The notes below the pieces were generated by a model that had not been told where the DNA came from, searched no databases, and was given only the letters and a program-made list of their open reading frames with translations. 64,000 bases of DNA from Desulfuromonadaceae bacterium (GTDB lineage Bacteria > Desulfobacterota > Desulfuromonadia > Geobacterales > Pseudopelobacteraceae): positions 248,001-312,000 of the forward strand of contig JAQTQX010000001.1 of the NCBI GenBank assembly GCA_028712075.1, given 5' to 3'. The first letter of the stretch is position 1, and every line of letters begins with the position of its first letter. Below are positions 8,486-17,600 of the stretch, one piece after another. Made by a program: the position numbers and the translations under genes.

Positions 8486-9484
8486 CTATATCAACCTGAG
8501 TACCTCATCCTTGAATTTTGTCAGTTCTGTAACCGGCTTGTTTTCACAGTATTTACATGTGGGTAACGGGTCAAGATTGCCGGATAAATGAATTTTTCTG
8601 AACTTGCACAGTTTTTCACCGTTCAACATCTCTTTGAGCGAAACGCTATCGGTGAGTTTACCAAGAGTCATGTCATAATTAGTATCTATACAACAACATG
8701 AAACAATTCCATCGTAATGTATGGCTACCTGATAGAAGAGCAAATCACATAAGCGATGATCTGCATGGAGTATAATTTCCTTGCTTTTTGTGTACCAGTT
8801 GAATTCATTCAAAAAATAAATGTGAATTCTTTCCGAGTTTTCAGCATGTTTCTTGAACAACAACATGACACTGTCAGTATCTGATTCTGAAATGCCATGT
8901 ATTCCTGTCTGAATTGTGCATTTGATTTGGAGGCTGAGTTTTCGTTTATGTGATGAAATAACTTCTATTGCATTGACAATATTATCAAGGACAGTGTCAA
9001 GTTTGTCGCTCCCCTTGAAACTCGCATATTTTCCACGTTTTGCCGTATCCAGGCTGATTATGAACGTATCTATACCTGCTCGTATCAATTCATTCAATCT
9101 GGCATCTGTCAGTAGTATGCCGTTTGTCGAAATGGAGTAACGCTCAGCGATATTATTCTCGTGGGCAACACGAATCATCTCCACAATCTTCGGATTAAGC
9201 AGCGGTTCTCCATGTAGATTGAAGTAGACGACTTTGAATTTGAACGGCAGAGAACGTACATTCTCCATGATTACGTTGAATGTATCCATTGACATATTAC
9301 CCTTCTGTTTTCTGAAGGGTTCGGTTTTATTGCTGTGAAAATCGCAGAATTTGCAACTCAGATTGCATGCTGATGAAGGTTCGATAAACAGTGACGTTGC
9401 TTCATGATTACTCAGTGAGGCCAGGATGTTTTCTGTCCGCTCAGCAGCATTTTTAGGGTCACATCCGTATGCCAGGTATATCAT
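8486..9484 (-). CDS. Radical SAM protein with SPASM-like C-terminus
   Basis: A 332-residue radical SAM enzyme. The cluster cysteines are C40, C44 and C47 in CNLSCKFC. A Cys-rich C-terminal region (CCCIDTNYD, then CKYCENKP near the end) matches SPASM-type auxiliary cluster domains. SPASM proteins in glycan and natural-product clusters act as dehydrogenases or epimerases on sugars or modify peptides; the partner here is unknown. GGAG lies eight bases before the ATG. It is the third radical SAM protein in this cluster but belongs to a different subfamily from the two B12-dependent ones. Confidence 0.82.
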   Translation of the reverse strand: MIYLAYGCDPKNAAERTENILASLSNHEATSLFIEPSSACNLSCKFCDFHSNKTEPFRKQKGNMSMDTFNVIMENVRSLPFKFKVVYFNLHGEPLLNPKIVEMIRVAHENNIAERYSISTNGILLTDARLNELIRAGIDTFIISLDTAKRGKYASFKGSDKLDTVLDNIVNAIEVISSHKRKLSLQIKCTIQTGIHGISESDTDSVMLLFKKHAENSERIHIYFLNEFNWYTKSKEIILHADHRLCDLLFYQVAIHYDGIVSCCCIDTNYDMTLGKLTDSVSLKEMLNGEKLCKFRKIHLSGNLDPLPTCKYCENKPVTELTKFKDEVLRLI

Positions 9485-9515
9485 TTATGCTGCTCCATCA
9501 TAGGCGTATCAGGGC

Positions 9516-9935
9516 TCAGATACTTATATTCCACCCTTCAAGCCCATCAGTATCAAAATTGGTCCGTTTTGCGGATGGTTCTGAATCTTTCAATTCGACA
9601 AGCATCATATTTTTCAGCTGATTTCTGGTTCCGTTAAGTTGATGGGCCAGCTTCAGGTATTCATTATACTTTTCAGGATACTCCTTCATCCGGTCTTTCA
9701 GAGTCCAGATGTGCAGATTCAATTGTGCCAGAGCAATAATCATACGGATCAATCGAGAGTTAAGCTCAATGTTACGCTCTTTGAGCAGGGCATCAACGTC
9801 ATGGGATATTTTAGTCATCTCATCCGCAATGGTATCTTTGCTTTGGGGCAGCAACACTTCCTTAATCTGGTCAACTGTCAACCTGTCTATCAATTCGGCA
9901 AATGCCGGAAGAAACGCCCGGGTTTCTTTATTCAT
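9516..9935 (-). CDS. Small helical protein of glycan clusters (possibly DUF6165-like)
   Basis: A 139-residue, almost wholly helical protein. It begins with FAELIDRLTVDQIKEVL and has a central LNLHIWTLKDRMKEYPEKY segment. This pattern recalls the small DUF6165-type proteins found among glycan-modification genes (ELIDKxTILEIK, then LNxxLWxxED), but I am not certain of the match. No catalytic motif, signal peptide or membrane segment is visible. It lies between the carbamoyltransferase and the SPASM protein with short gaps on both sides, so it is probably part of the operon. GGAA stands six bases before the ATG. Function unknown. Confidence 0.6.
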   Translation of the reverse strand: MNKETRAFLPAFAELIDRLTVDQIKEVLLPQSKDTIADEMTKISHDVDALLKERNIELNSRLIRMIIALAQLNLHIWTLKDRMKEYPEKYNEYLKLAHQLNGTRNQLKNMMLVELKDSEPSAKRTNFDTDGLEGWNISI

Positions 9936-9981
9936 GATATTTCCATTTCATTTTAGTGACATTACCAGCAATACCAATTGG

Positions 9982-11709
9982 TCAGTTAGCATCTTTTTCG
10001 ACAAAATAGTCATCAATTATCAGGCAATCGATGTTTGTTGACTTATAGCAATCTATAGCTTCCTGAATTGTATTCACGATTGGCTGGCCTTTAACATTGA
10101 AAGACGTATTGAGAATGACCGGCACGCCAGTGATTTTGTAGAATGCCTTCAGCAGATCATAGAATTTCAGATTGTTGTCCGGAGTCACCGTTTGCACTCT
10201 GCAGGTTCCGTCCACATGGACAACCGCCGGGATTACGGTGCGTTTTTCCGGGACCACATCTGCAGCAATCAACATATGGGGACTTTCCTGTTTGATCTTG
10301 AAATACTCTTCGGAGTGTTCCCTCATAACTGCGGGGGCAAAAGGCCTGAACGGTTCCCTGAACTTTACGCGCGCATTGATATAATCTTTCATCTCCTCAG
10401 GGAAGGGACGGCATAAAATAGAGCGGTTGCCCAATGCCCTTGGTCCGAATTCAGAGCCGCCCTGATACCAGCCGACGATTTCTCCCTGTTCCAGACGTTT
10501 TGCCACAAGTTCCAAAAGATTGGCCGGTTTTGTAAAAGAGAGTCCGGAGTCGGCGATCGCCTGAGCTGTATCGGTCTCGGAAAACCGGGTACCCAGATAA
10601 AAATTGTTCACGCGTGAAGGTTTAAGTGGTTGACCTTGGTTGCGGGCCTGCAACGCGAGATAGCATGCGCCCATTGGAGTGCCTGCGTCACCGCTGGCAG
10701 GCGGAATGAATATTTCATCAAAAATACCGCTGGCAAGAATTTTCCCGTTCATTGAGCAGTTAAGCCCTACTCCCCCGGACATGACCAACCTAGGGACATC
10801 AAACTGTTTCCTTGCCCGCCGTAACTGGTTAAGCACGACAGCATCAAGGCGGGCCTGGAGCCCTGCAGCAATGTTCTTGTGGTGCTGGGTAAGTTCGTCT
10901 CCTTGTTCACGTTTGGGGCCGAAGACTTCCCGGAATTTTTCACTGACCCATTCGCCCCGCTGTAAAAAATAGGACATCCATGACTGGTCTACTATGAAGT
11001 CATAGTCTCCCGTTTCCCGCAGTATTTCTGAAAAAACATCATAATAGGTACGACTGCTGCCAGGGATAACTGCGTTCGGATCGCCATATGACGCAAGTCC
11101 CATGATTATTCCTTCATCGCAATGATGTTTCCATCCCAGATAAAAAGTAACCGCTGAATACAACAGCCCAAGCGAGTGCGGAAAGTAAGTGCTGTTGTGG
11201 ACTATTTCAATCTCGCCGCATTTTCCTAAAGCAATAGTGGTTGTTTCTTTTTCGCCGCGTCCGTCATAACTTACCAGCAGTGCATCCTGAAATCCGCTTG
11301 GGTAATAGCCGCTTGCAAGGTGACACATATGATGTCGGTAACAGTTTATCGGACCTTTAAATGATGTGACTGATCGTATTCGCTCATCCATCCTGTAAGA
11401 GTTTCTGATTCGGTCAATGTCATAAATTATAAAGTCAATCCGCTCCTTATCCTCTAGCGCCGGCCTTAAGTAGACTTCACGAATAAAGTCAATGGTATCA
11501 TATGCAATGGCAATTTCATCGACCTGATCAATAGTAACTCCGCCGATTTTCAGGCAGTCTGCAATTGCGTTTTTGGGGAAAAGCTTGCTGTGCTTTTCGC
11601 GTGTATATCTTTCCTCTTCGCATGCGGCAACCAGCTTCCCATCAATCATCAAGGCTGCTGCTGTATCATTGCCGATAGGGACAATACCCATAATCACGGA
11701 CTTTTTCAT
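9982..11709 (-). CDS. Carbamoyltransferase, NodU/CmcH family
   Basis: A 575-residue carbamoyltransferase of the NodU/CmcH/TobZ family, which moves a carbamoyl group from carbamoyl phosphate via carbamoyl-AMP to a hydroxyl of a sugar or antibiotic. The N-terminal Kae1-like domain shows CEEERYTREKH near residues 30-40, the metal-binding HHMCH at 126-130 and YDGRGEKETT. The C-terminal YrdC-like part has FGPRALGNRSI and KFREPFRPFAPAV. Length matches the family. A strong AGGAGG precedes the ATG. In this operon it most likely carbamoylates a glycan residue. Confidence 0.9.
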   Translation of the reverse strand: MKKSVIMGIVPIGNDTAAALMIDGKLVAACEEERYTREKHSKLFPKNAIADCLKIGGVTIDQVDEIAIAYDTIDFIREVYLRPALEDKERIDFIIYDIDRIRNSYRMDERIRSVTSFKGPINCYRHHMCHLASGYYPSGFQDALLVSYDGRGEKETTTIALGKCGEIEIVHNSTYFPHSLGLLYSAVTFYLGWKHHCDEGIIMGLASYGDPNAVIPGSSRTYYDVFSEILRETGDYDFIVDQSWMSYFLQRGEWVSEKFREVFGPKREQGDELTQHHKNIAAGLQARLDAVVLNQLRRARKQFDVPRLVMSGGVGLNCSMNGKILASGIFDEIFIPPASGDAGTPMGACYLALQARNQGQPLKPSRVNNFYLGTRFSETDTAQAIADSGLSFTKPANLLELVAKRLEQGEIVGWYQGGSEFGPRALGNRSILCRPFPEEMKDYINARVKFREPFRPFAPAVMREHSEEYFKIKQESPHMLIAADVVPEKRTVIPAVVHVDGTCRVQTVTPDNNLKFYDLLKAFYKITGVPVILNTSFNVKGQPIVNTIQEAIDCYKSTNIDCLIIDDYFVEKDAN

Positions 11710-11739
11710 TGTGACCCAACCTCCTGAGAAAATTAGCCG

Positions 11740-12690
11740 TCAAGTAATACGCTCACATATAGTTCCATATATCGCGGAAAGCTTATTTATAAGCAAGCCT
11801 GCATCTATCCCCTGTTCCTTTTTCATCCACTCCCTGTCACCATACCCCGCAGGATAGACATCCTGTATGCCAAACCGTTTTACGGGAATCATTACCTCGA
11901 ATCCAGCAAAGAGTTCTAAAACAGCACTCCCCATGCCACCTGCTAAAGTATGCTCTTCCAATGTGACAATGCGGTCATACCCCTTTGCAATCCCAACTAG
12001 CTCTCCGGAAACAGGTTTCAGACAAAACAAATCCACTACACCCGCCTTAATGCCTGAATGGTGTAGTTCATCGGCTATCTGCAATGCCGAATGCGTCATG
12101 TTGCCAGTAGCAATTATGAGCAGTTCAGATCCGTTACGGAGGTGCGTCAAACCTTTGGACAAGTCTTCTCCGGCCTCATGAAGCACCGGCCAGGCACCTT
12201 TATCCAGCCTGACATATACCGGTCCTGCTGCATCTGATGCCGATTTTGCAGCGTGTTGAGCCGTTATCTGATCGCTTGGATTAAATATGGTCATACCCGG
12301 AAGCGCACGCATGATCGATACATCCTCGATGGCGTGGTGCGTCGGACCGTCACTCGAGTAGGTGAAGCCTGAACCGGCACCGATAATGGTAACAGGGAGG
12401 TTCATGATGCAGAGATCAACTTTTATCTGTTCCAGGCAGCGAAGAGTTATAAAAGGGATTATCGCGTAGACAAAAACTTTTTTTCCTGAAAGCGCCAGAC
12501 CTGCCGCAACGCTGATAAGGTTCTGCTCCGCAATGCCAACATTAATGAACCTATCGGGGAAGTCGCGCCGAAAGCGCTCCAGACTGAATGCCCCCATGTC
12601 GGCCGCCATGAAAATTACGGAATGGTCTTTTGCCGCTATCTCGTAAAGTTCATCGAAAAATGCGTCGCGTATATCAATGGATTTTGTCAT
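11740..12690 (-). CDS. Transketolase C-terminal subunit (pair 1)
   Basis: A 316-residue protein equal to the Pyr plus C-terminal domains of transketolase. The conserved glutamate that activates thiamine diphosphate is E55 in VGIAEQNLIS, followed by SSDGPTHHAIED and LEEHTLAGGMGSA. It pairs with the N-terminal subunit directly upstream: that gene's TAA and this ATG share one base (TAATG). Split transketolases of this type move two-carbon ketol units, for example to make sedoheptulose 7-phosphate or branched sugars. The presence of two pairs in one operon suggests pathway-specific rather than general pentose-phosphate work. Confidence 0.88.
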   Translation of the reverse strand: MTKSIDIRDAFFDELYEIAAKDHSVIFMAADMGAFSLERFRRDFPDRFINVGIAEQNLISVAAGLALSGKKVFVYAIIPFITLRCLEQIKVDLCIMNLPVTIIGAGSGFTYSSDGPTHHAIEDVSIMRALPGMTIFNPSDQITAQHAAKSASDAAGPVYVRLDKGAWPVLHEAGEDLSKGLTHLRNGSELLIIATGNMTHSALQIADELHHSGIKAGVVDLFCLKPVSGELVGIAKGYDRIVTLEEHTLAGGMGSAVLELFAGFEVMIPVKRFGIQDVYPAGYGDREWMKKEQGIDAGLLINKLSAIYGTICERIT

Positions 12691-13538
12691 TATGATGCCT
12701 GATAGTTTGTTTGTTGTGCCAATTCGGTTCTTGCTGCGAACAGTTCATCCTGGTTTGGCACAGCATGATGCCACTTGAGAATCCCTTCCATAAAGGACAC
12801 GCCTTTGCCTTTAACAGTGTTGGCGACGATTGCCCGGGGCCTGTCTTCAACAATTGCCACAGGTTCTTCCAGCACGGCAAGGATTTCTTCAAACGAATGA
12901 CCATTGATTTCTCTGGTGTCCCAACCGAAAGCAGCAAGCTTGTCTGAGAAAGGATCAAGCGGGGCGCAATCCTCAGTGAAGTCAAGCACGCATTGCCGGT
13001 TCCGGTCTATTATCAGGGTAAGATTGGCAAGCTTGTGGCGCGCTGCAAAAACCATTGCCTCCCATACAGCCCCTTCAGCACACTCACCGTCGCCGACAAG
13101 GACAAATACCCGCTGCCCGGTGTTGTTAAGTTTCGCTGCCAGAGCCATTCCGGCGCCTATGCCCAGGCCATGCCCGAGAGAACCTGTATCAGCCTCAATG
13201 CCGGGAACATTACGGTCCGGGTGTCCGCCAAGAATGCTTCCGTTTTTGCAGTATAGTGCAAGTTCCGAGGTATCGAAATATCCGAGATCAGCCAGAACGG
13301 CAAATAGCGCAGAACCGGAATGGCCTTTACTGAGAATGAAACGATCCCGTAAACCCCACGAAGGATTGTCAGGGGCAAAACGTAAAATGCCACCATAATA
13401 GAGGGCCACAATAATATCCGTACAGGAATAAGCCCCCCCGATATGGCCTTTCCCTGCTTCCGCGATCATGTTCAAAACAGTCAGGCGGATGGCGCGGGCT
13501 TTGTCTTCAAGCATTTCAATCTTGTCTGCGTCCACCAT
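12690..13538 (-). CDS. Transketolase N-terminal subunit (pair 1)
   Basis: The thiamine-diphosphate (PP) domain of a split transketolase, 282 residues from ATG 13538. The TPP motif starts at GDGECAEGAVWEAM and ends at LIIDRN; the substrate-site histidine is in GHIGGA near residue 32. I prefer ATG 13538 to the in-frame TTG at 13544 because GGAGG is nine bases from the ATG. Upstream neighbour (38 bases or so away) is the C-terminal subunit of pair 2. The two half-proteins must assemble to make an active site. Confidence 0.88.
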   Translation of the reverse strand: MVDADKIEMLEDKARAIRLTVLNMIAEAGKGHIGGAYSCTDIIVALYYGGILRFAPDNPSWGLRDRFILSKGHSGSALFAVLADLGYFDTSELALYCKNGSILGGHPDRNVPGIEADTGSLGHGLGIGAGMALAAKLNNTGQRVFVLVGDGECAEGAVWEAMVFAARHKLANLTLIIDRNRQCVLDFTEDCAPLDPFSDKLAAFGWDTREINGHSFEEILAVLEEPVAIVEDRPRAIVANTVKGKGVSFMEGILKWHHAVPNQDELFAARTELAQQTNYQAS

Positions 13539-13581
13539 GGGCAAATGCCTCCAAAAGCAATAACGGTGAAGGGACTTCAGG

Positions 13582-14529
13582 TCAATTTATCGATTTTATG
13601 AATTCTATAATTCGATCTTCTCCCAGTCCTGCCAAAGCATGAAGATGCTTGCGGTCACCGACTTCAAAAACATATTGATCGTCAAAACCGAGCGGATACA
13701 CAGGTTTTGGTGAAGGAGTTGCGGATGAAATTGAAGTAATCAACGCATCCAACCCACCCTTCCTGATAAAGCCTTCCTCCATGGTTACAAATATGGAATA
13801 TTCGTTTAGTGAAGCTTTCAATTTATCCATATCCGGTGATTTGACCAAATAAATGTCTATGACACCCACAGATATTCCGTCGTTTTTTAATACTTCAGCT
13901 GTCTTTAATGCAACATGGGTCATGTATCCGGTTGCAACTATGCATATTTTTTCGCCTTTGCAGATTTGGCAGAAACCATCGTTGAAGTCAGGTTTAGCGG
14001 TTTGGTCATAGATGCGCGGCAGTGCTTTGCCGTCAAGACGGATATAGCTCGGTTTTTTATTTACGAGAGTATAGGAAACAATGTCTTTCATGAACGTCGC
14101 ATCTGAAGGGGAGATCACGCTGATATTCGGCAGAAGGTTCATCAGGGCGATATCCTCAAGACAATGGTGTGTTGGTCCCGTAACGTCATAGCTTAGCCCT
14201 GCTCCAACCCCGATCATGTTGACGTTCACTTCTCTTGTTTGGCCCATCAGGGCAAGGCTGATCCGGATCTGCTCAAACGCACGCATACTGATAAACGGGG
14301 CTATGGCATAGGCATATACGGTAAAACCCTCCAGCCCGAGGCCGGCGGCAATGGAAACAAGATTCTGCTCAGCAATACCGACATTAAAGAACCGATCGGG
14401 AAAATCAGCCCGAAGTTGATCTAGCGCTGGAGAGCCGAAATCAGCGGAAAGGAAGAATATTTTCTTGTTGTCTTTCATTCTAAGACAAATATCTTCAATA
14501 AGGAGGTCTCTCATAACTTCTGGTTTCAT
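13582..14529 (-). CDS. Transketolase C-terminal subunit (pair 2)
   Basis: A 315-residue Pyr/C-terminal half of a second split transketolase. The catalytic glutamate is E54 in VGIAEQNLVS and a GPTHHCLED block follows. Its ATG overlaps the stop of the N-terminal partner by four bases (ATGA), so the halves are translationally coupled. It shares clear similarity with 11740-12690 (PDRF.NVGIAEQNL.S.AAGL) but the C-terminal third differs, suggesting different donor or acceptor sugars. Confidence 0.88.
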   Translation of the reverse strand: MKPEVMRDLLIEDICLRMKDNKKIFFLSADFGSPALDQLRADFPDRFFNVGIAEQNLVSIAAGLGLEGFTVYAYAIAPFISMRAFEQIRISLALMGQTREVNVNMIGVGAGLSYDVTGPTHHCLEDIALMNLLPNISVISPSDATFMKDIVSYTLVNKKPSYIRLDGKALPRIYDQTAKPDFNDGFCQICKGEKICIVATGYMTHVALKTAEVLKNDGISVGVIDIYLVKSPDMDKLKASLNEYSIFVTMEEGFIRKGGLDALITSISSATPSPKPVYPLGFDDQYVFEVGDRKHLHALAGLGEDRIIEFIKSIN

Positions 14530-15368
14530 GACTGCATCTCCCGGAGAAGGGCATCTATCTCTTCAGGCTTTAATGCCCGGATATGGCACAAAGAATCTCC
14601 CTCAAGCTTTGGCACCCCTTTGCCCTTAACTGTATTGGCAATAACAACTTTGGGGCTACTGCAGGCCTGTTCTTTTGCAGCAGAGAGCACAGAATGCAAT
14701 TCCTCGATGTCGTGCCCATCTGCCGTGAAATGTTTCCATCCAAAAGCGGCGAATTTTTCTTCGATCGGCTCAATATTGATGATTTTAGTGCAGTAGTCGA
14801 GCATGCAGATTCTGTTGTTGTCTATAATCAGTACGAGATTGTCCAGATTGTGCTGGCTGGCGAACATGATCGATTCCCATACGGATCCTTCAAACAGTTC
14901 ACCGTCTCCGAGAAGAACAAAAACCGAACGGCTGCTTTGCTTTGCCTTCAGCCCGAGGGCAATGCCGCAAGCCACGCCAAGACCGTGTCCAAGTGAGCCG
15001 TTAATTGTTTCGTAGCCTGGGATGGAATTATCCGGGATATCACCGAGAATTGAGCCGACTTTACCGACTTTACCGAGCTGGTCAAAGGGGAAGTAGCCGA
15101 GATCCGCCAATATCGGGTAAAAGGACACTGATCCGTGAGCCTTGCTGATGATGAACCGGTCACGATCTTCATCCGACGGGTTATGAGGGTTGAACCGGAG
15201 GATTTTCCCATAATAAAGAGCGACGAGTATCTCAACGCACGATAATGCGGAAGCGACACGTATACCGGGTGCAATTTTATGTATTTTCAGGGTTTCAGTC
15301 CGCACCCAATTGCATTTTTCCTGCAGGGTTGGGGTCAATAAAGTATTGTTAGAGCTATTTTCTTCCAT
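14526..15368 (-). CDS. Transketolase N-terminal subunit (pair 2)
   Basis: A 280-residue TPP-binding half of the second split transketolase. GDGELFEGSVWESI and LIIDNN frame the TPP/metal motif, and SKAHGSVSFYPIL and GSLGHGLG are conserved blocks shared with 12690-13538. It lies 33 bases downstream of the SDR at 15402. With its partner it forms an enzyme that transfers a two-carbon ketol group. The presence of a heptose-like nucleotidyltransferase and a GMD-like dehydratase upstream makes a seven-carbon or branched sugar plausible (inference). Confidence 0.88.
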   Translation of the reverse strand: MEENSSNNTLLTPTLQEKCNWVRTETLKIHKIAPGIRVASALSCVEILVALYYGKILRFNPHNPSDEDRDRFIISKAHGSVSFYPILADLGYFPFDQLGKVGKVGSILGDIPDNSIPGYETINGSLGHGLGVACGIALGLKAKQSSRSVFVLLGDGELFEGSVWESIMFASQHNLDNLVLIIDNNRICMLDYCTKIINIEPIEEKFAAFGWKHFTADGHDIEELHSVLSAAKEQACSSPKVVIANTVKGKGVPKLEGDSLCHIRALKPEEIDALLREMQS

Positions 15369-15401
15369 TTTTCACCTTTCCGCAGTCACTGCAATCAATC
15401 T

Positions 15402-16412
15402 CTATCTTACGAGGTGATATTTCCCTGAACCTACCCGCCCTCGCCAGTAATCGAGGAGATCTTGCATCGTTTTCTCAAATGTTATGACCGGTTGCCAGCC
15501 GGTATGATCTCTGAACTTTGTTGTGTCTGGAACCTGAAGATCCGCATCAAGCGGTCTTAATCGTGACTGTTCTGTCTCAACCCGGATAACATCCCTTTTT
15601 GTTGATATTGATATGATGTGTTGCAGCATATCCTCGACAGTGCAGGAAAAGGTTCCGCCGATATTGAAATACGAACCAGGAACAGGATTAACTGTAAGCA
15701 GCATATGATATGCACGCACCGCATCGCGGACATCAGACCAAGTGCGCAGTGACTGTAGATTCCCGGTTTTAACCACTGGAGGAATCAGTTCCAGTTCGAT
15801 CATTGCAATCTGTTTTGCAAAGCTCGATTCGGCAAATACATCACCGCGTCTGGGCCCGGTGTGGGTGAACATTCTTGTTACCAGTACCTTCTGGCCGTAA
15901 GCCTCGGCATGGAATCTTCCCACAAGGTCGGTGCCGGTTTTTGATATGGCGTAAGGGGATGCCGGATGAAATGAGCATTCTTCGTTGATGGGGAGTTTTT
16001 CCTGTGGCACTCGCCCGAATACTTCCGAAGAAGAACAGACATGGATAATCGGATCTATCCCCAAACAGCGTCGCAGTGCCTCCAGTAGGCGTTCAGTACC
16101 AAGAATATTCGTGTCAAGTGTCTGAATTGGCGAAGTAAAGCTTGTGCTCGGATAACTCTGGGCTGCAAGATGGAAGACGTAATCTGGTCGCGACTGTTCA
16201 ACAGCATTCGTCAGAGAAATGTAATCGCAAAGGTCACTATCGATAAAATAGAGCCTGTCTCTGCGGTTAGCTCTATCGAGCAGATGTTCAACATTATCCA
16301 GCGGACTGCGCCAACGACACATGCCGTAGATGTTCCAGTCGGTATTCTCCAGTAAGTAATCTGCCAGGTGCGACCCGACCATGCCGGTAATACCCGTTAT
16401 CAGTGCATTCAC
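15402..16412 (-). CDS. GDP-mannose 4,6-dehydratase-like SDR (NDP-sugar dehydratase)
   Basis: A 336-residue extended SDR. GITGMVG (residues 7-13) binds the dinucleotide, the SSS triad is at 127-129, and the catalytic Y154/K158 are present in SPYAISK. The overall pattern (HLAAQSYP, CSSSEVFG, MFTHTGPRRGD) resembles GDP-mannose and GDP-heptose 4,6-dehydratases. It follows the nucleotidyltransferase gene by 11 bases, so the likely substrate is the activated sugar made by that enzyme. Product would be a 4-keto-6-deoxy sugar nucleotide. Exact sugar (mannose or heptose) is not decidable here. Confidence 0.85.
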   Translation of the reverse strand: MNALITGITGMVGSHLADYLLENTDWNIYGMCRWRSPLDNVEHLLDRANRRDRLYFIDSDLCDYISLTNAVEQSRPDYVFHLAAQSYPSTSFTSPIQTLDTNILGTERLLEALRRCLGIDPIIHVCSSSEVFGRVPQEKLPINEECSFHPASPYAISKTGTDLVGRFHAEAYGQKVLVTRMFTHTGPRRGDVFAESSFAKQIAMIELELIPPVVKTGNLQSLRTWSDVRDAVRAYHMLLTVNPVPGSYFNIGGTFSCTVEDMLQHIISISTKRDVIRVETEQSRLRPLDADLQVPDTTKFRDHTGWQPVITFEKTMQDLLDYWRGRVGSGKYHLVR

Positions 16413-16423
16413 ACAAAACTCCG

Positions 16424-17152
16424 TTACGTTTTTTTAACGTCTTGAAAAAGCAACTGGGCACGTCTATAGTCAGCCGGTACGCCAATGTCTATGAACATTC
16501 CGGTTGTTTCGTAGCTATATATTGACTGGTGAAGATACTGTGGAAAGATATCCCTTTCAAGTGAAATCATCCTATCAGGCGTGATCGCCAACAATACGGA
16601 CCTTTCAATCACGTATACACCAGCATTTATGAGTCCACCAGCGACTTGAATACCTTTCTCCCGGAAATATTCAATAAGCCCCTCACCGGTGCTCGTTATC
16701 GAACCATATCTGCTGACATCCGGCACAGAAACAGCTGCAATAGTTACGAGAGCATTTTTTAACATATGTCTTTTAAAAAATTCATTAAAGTCGATATCGC
16801 AGTAGGAGTCGCCATTTAATACCAGCACTTGTTGAGATGTGATAAAAGGCAAGGCATGGTGCAGGGCTCCGGCAGTTCCTAAAGGGACATGCTCTTGAGA
16901 ATAATGTAAAGATAGTGTCTTATATGTGGATCCGAGTAGAGTCTTGATTTGTTCGCCCAAATGACCTGTTGAGACAATGACCCGCTTGATGCCGAAACTG
17001 TCAAGCTGATCAAGCACATACTCAATAAACGGCCTCCCACAAACCAACGCTAACGGCTTGGGCCTATCCGACACAACAGACTGTAACCGTGTCCCTTTGC
17101 CACCGGCCAGGATAATTGCTGTTGTATCTGAAATGCTCAAATAGCTACCCAT
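16424..17152 (-). CDS. Sugar-phosphate nucleotidyltransferase (HddC/mannose-1-P guanylyltransferase-like)
   Basis: A 242-residue nucleotidyltransferase. The signature LAGGKGTRLQSV is near the N-terminus with the following conserved KPLALVCGRPF, and LVLNGDSYCDIDF carries the metal-binding Asp. The small size without a beta-helix tail fits D-glycero-D-manno-heptose 1-phosphate guanylyltransferase (HddC) and related enzymes. It is the first gene of the leftward glycan operon as seen here and probably makes the NDP-sugar used by the adjoining dehydratase. A start slightly further in is possible because the GGAAG upstream is close to the ATG. Confidence 0.83.
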   Translation of the reverse strand: MGSYLSISDTTAIILAGGKGTRLQSVVSDRPKPLALVCGRPFIEYVLDQLDSFGIKRVIVSTGHLGEQIKTLLGSTYKTLSLHYSQEHVPLGTAGALHHALPFITSQQVLVLNGDSYCDIDFNEFFKRHMLKNALVTIAAVSVPDVSRYGSITSTGEGLIEYFREKGIQVAGGLINAGVYVIERSVLLAITPDRMISLERDIFPQYLHQSIYSYETTGMFIDIGVPADYRRAQLLFQDVKKT

Positions 17153-17201
17153 CTTCCACTAGCCATATTGTAATCTACAGTTTCTGTTGAAATTTTTACG
17201 G

Positions 17202-17531
17202 CTATTCTGCATCTTCGCTGCCCGGTTCACCATGTGGCAGGGATCCGGATTCTCCTAGATATCTGCCACGGTAGATGCCGTCAATAAAAAACACACGTTC
17301 TACAAAAGCAAACTGGATATGGTTTTCTTCAGCAATTGCCAACAGTCGGCGGATGTTGTAGGTTATTTTCAGATCCCACCCTTTTTCCAGCAGACGTGCT
17401 TTTACGTATTTTTCAATAGCGTGCTCCGCATGGTAGCACGCATTTCGATAAAAATTGCCGCCCGCGAGTTACCGTACCGTGCCCAGTCCCTCGTCAGACT
17501 GCCTCAACCATTCATTGACATGGTTGTTCAT
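17202..17531 (-). pseudogene. HEPN-domain toxin remnant with in-frame stop
   Basis: A reading frame from ATG 17531 to TAG 17202 (110 codons) encodes a recognisable HEPN domain, but codon 21 is TAA (17469-17471). Text before the stop is NEWLRQSDEGLGTVR; after it come LAGGNFYRNACYHAEHAIEK and a PHGEPGSEDAE tail typical of HEPN proteins. The Rx4H motif (RNACYH) of HEPN ribonucleases is intact. One base change would restore the frame, so decay looks recent or the gene is read through. It lies downstream of an MNT-like remnant, the usual HEPN/MNT toxin-antitoxin order. Confidence 0.7.
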
Positions 17532-17600
17532 ATGGAGAGCCCTCTCTCCCATGAGCACTGCACTTAGAAACGGTTCTCCCGAATGCAACTGTTGAAGATA

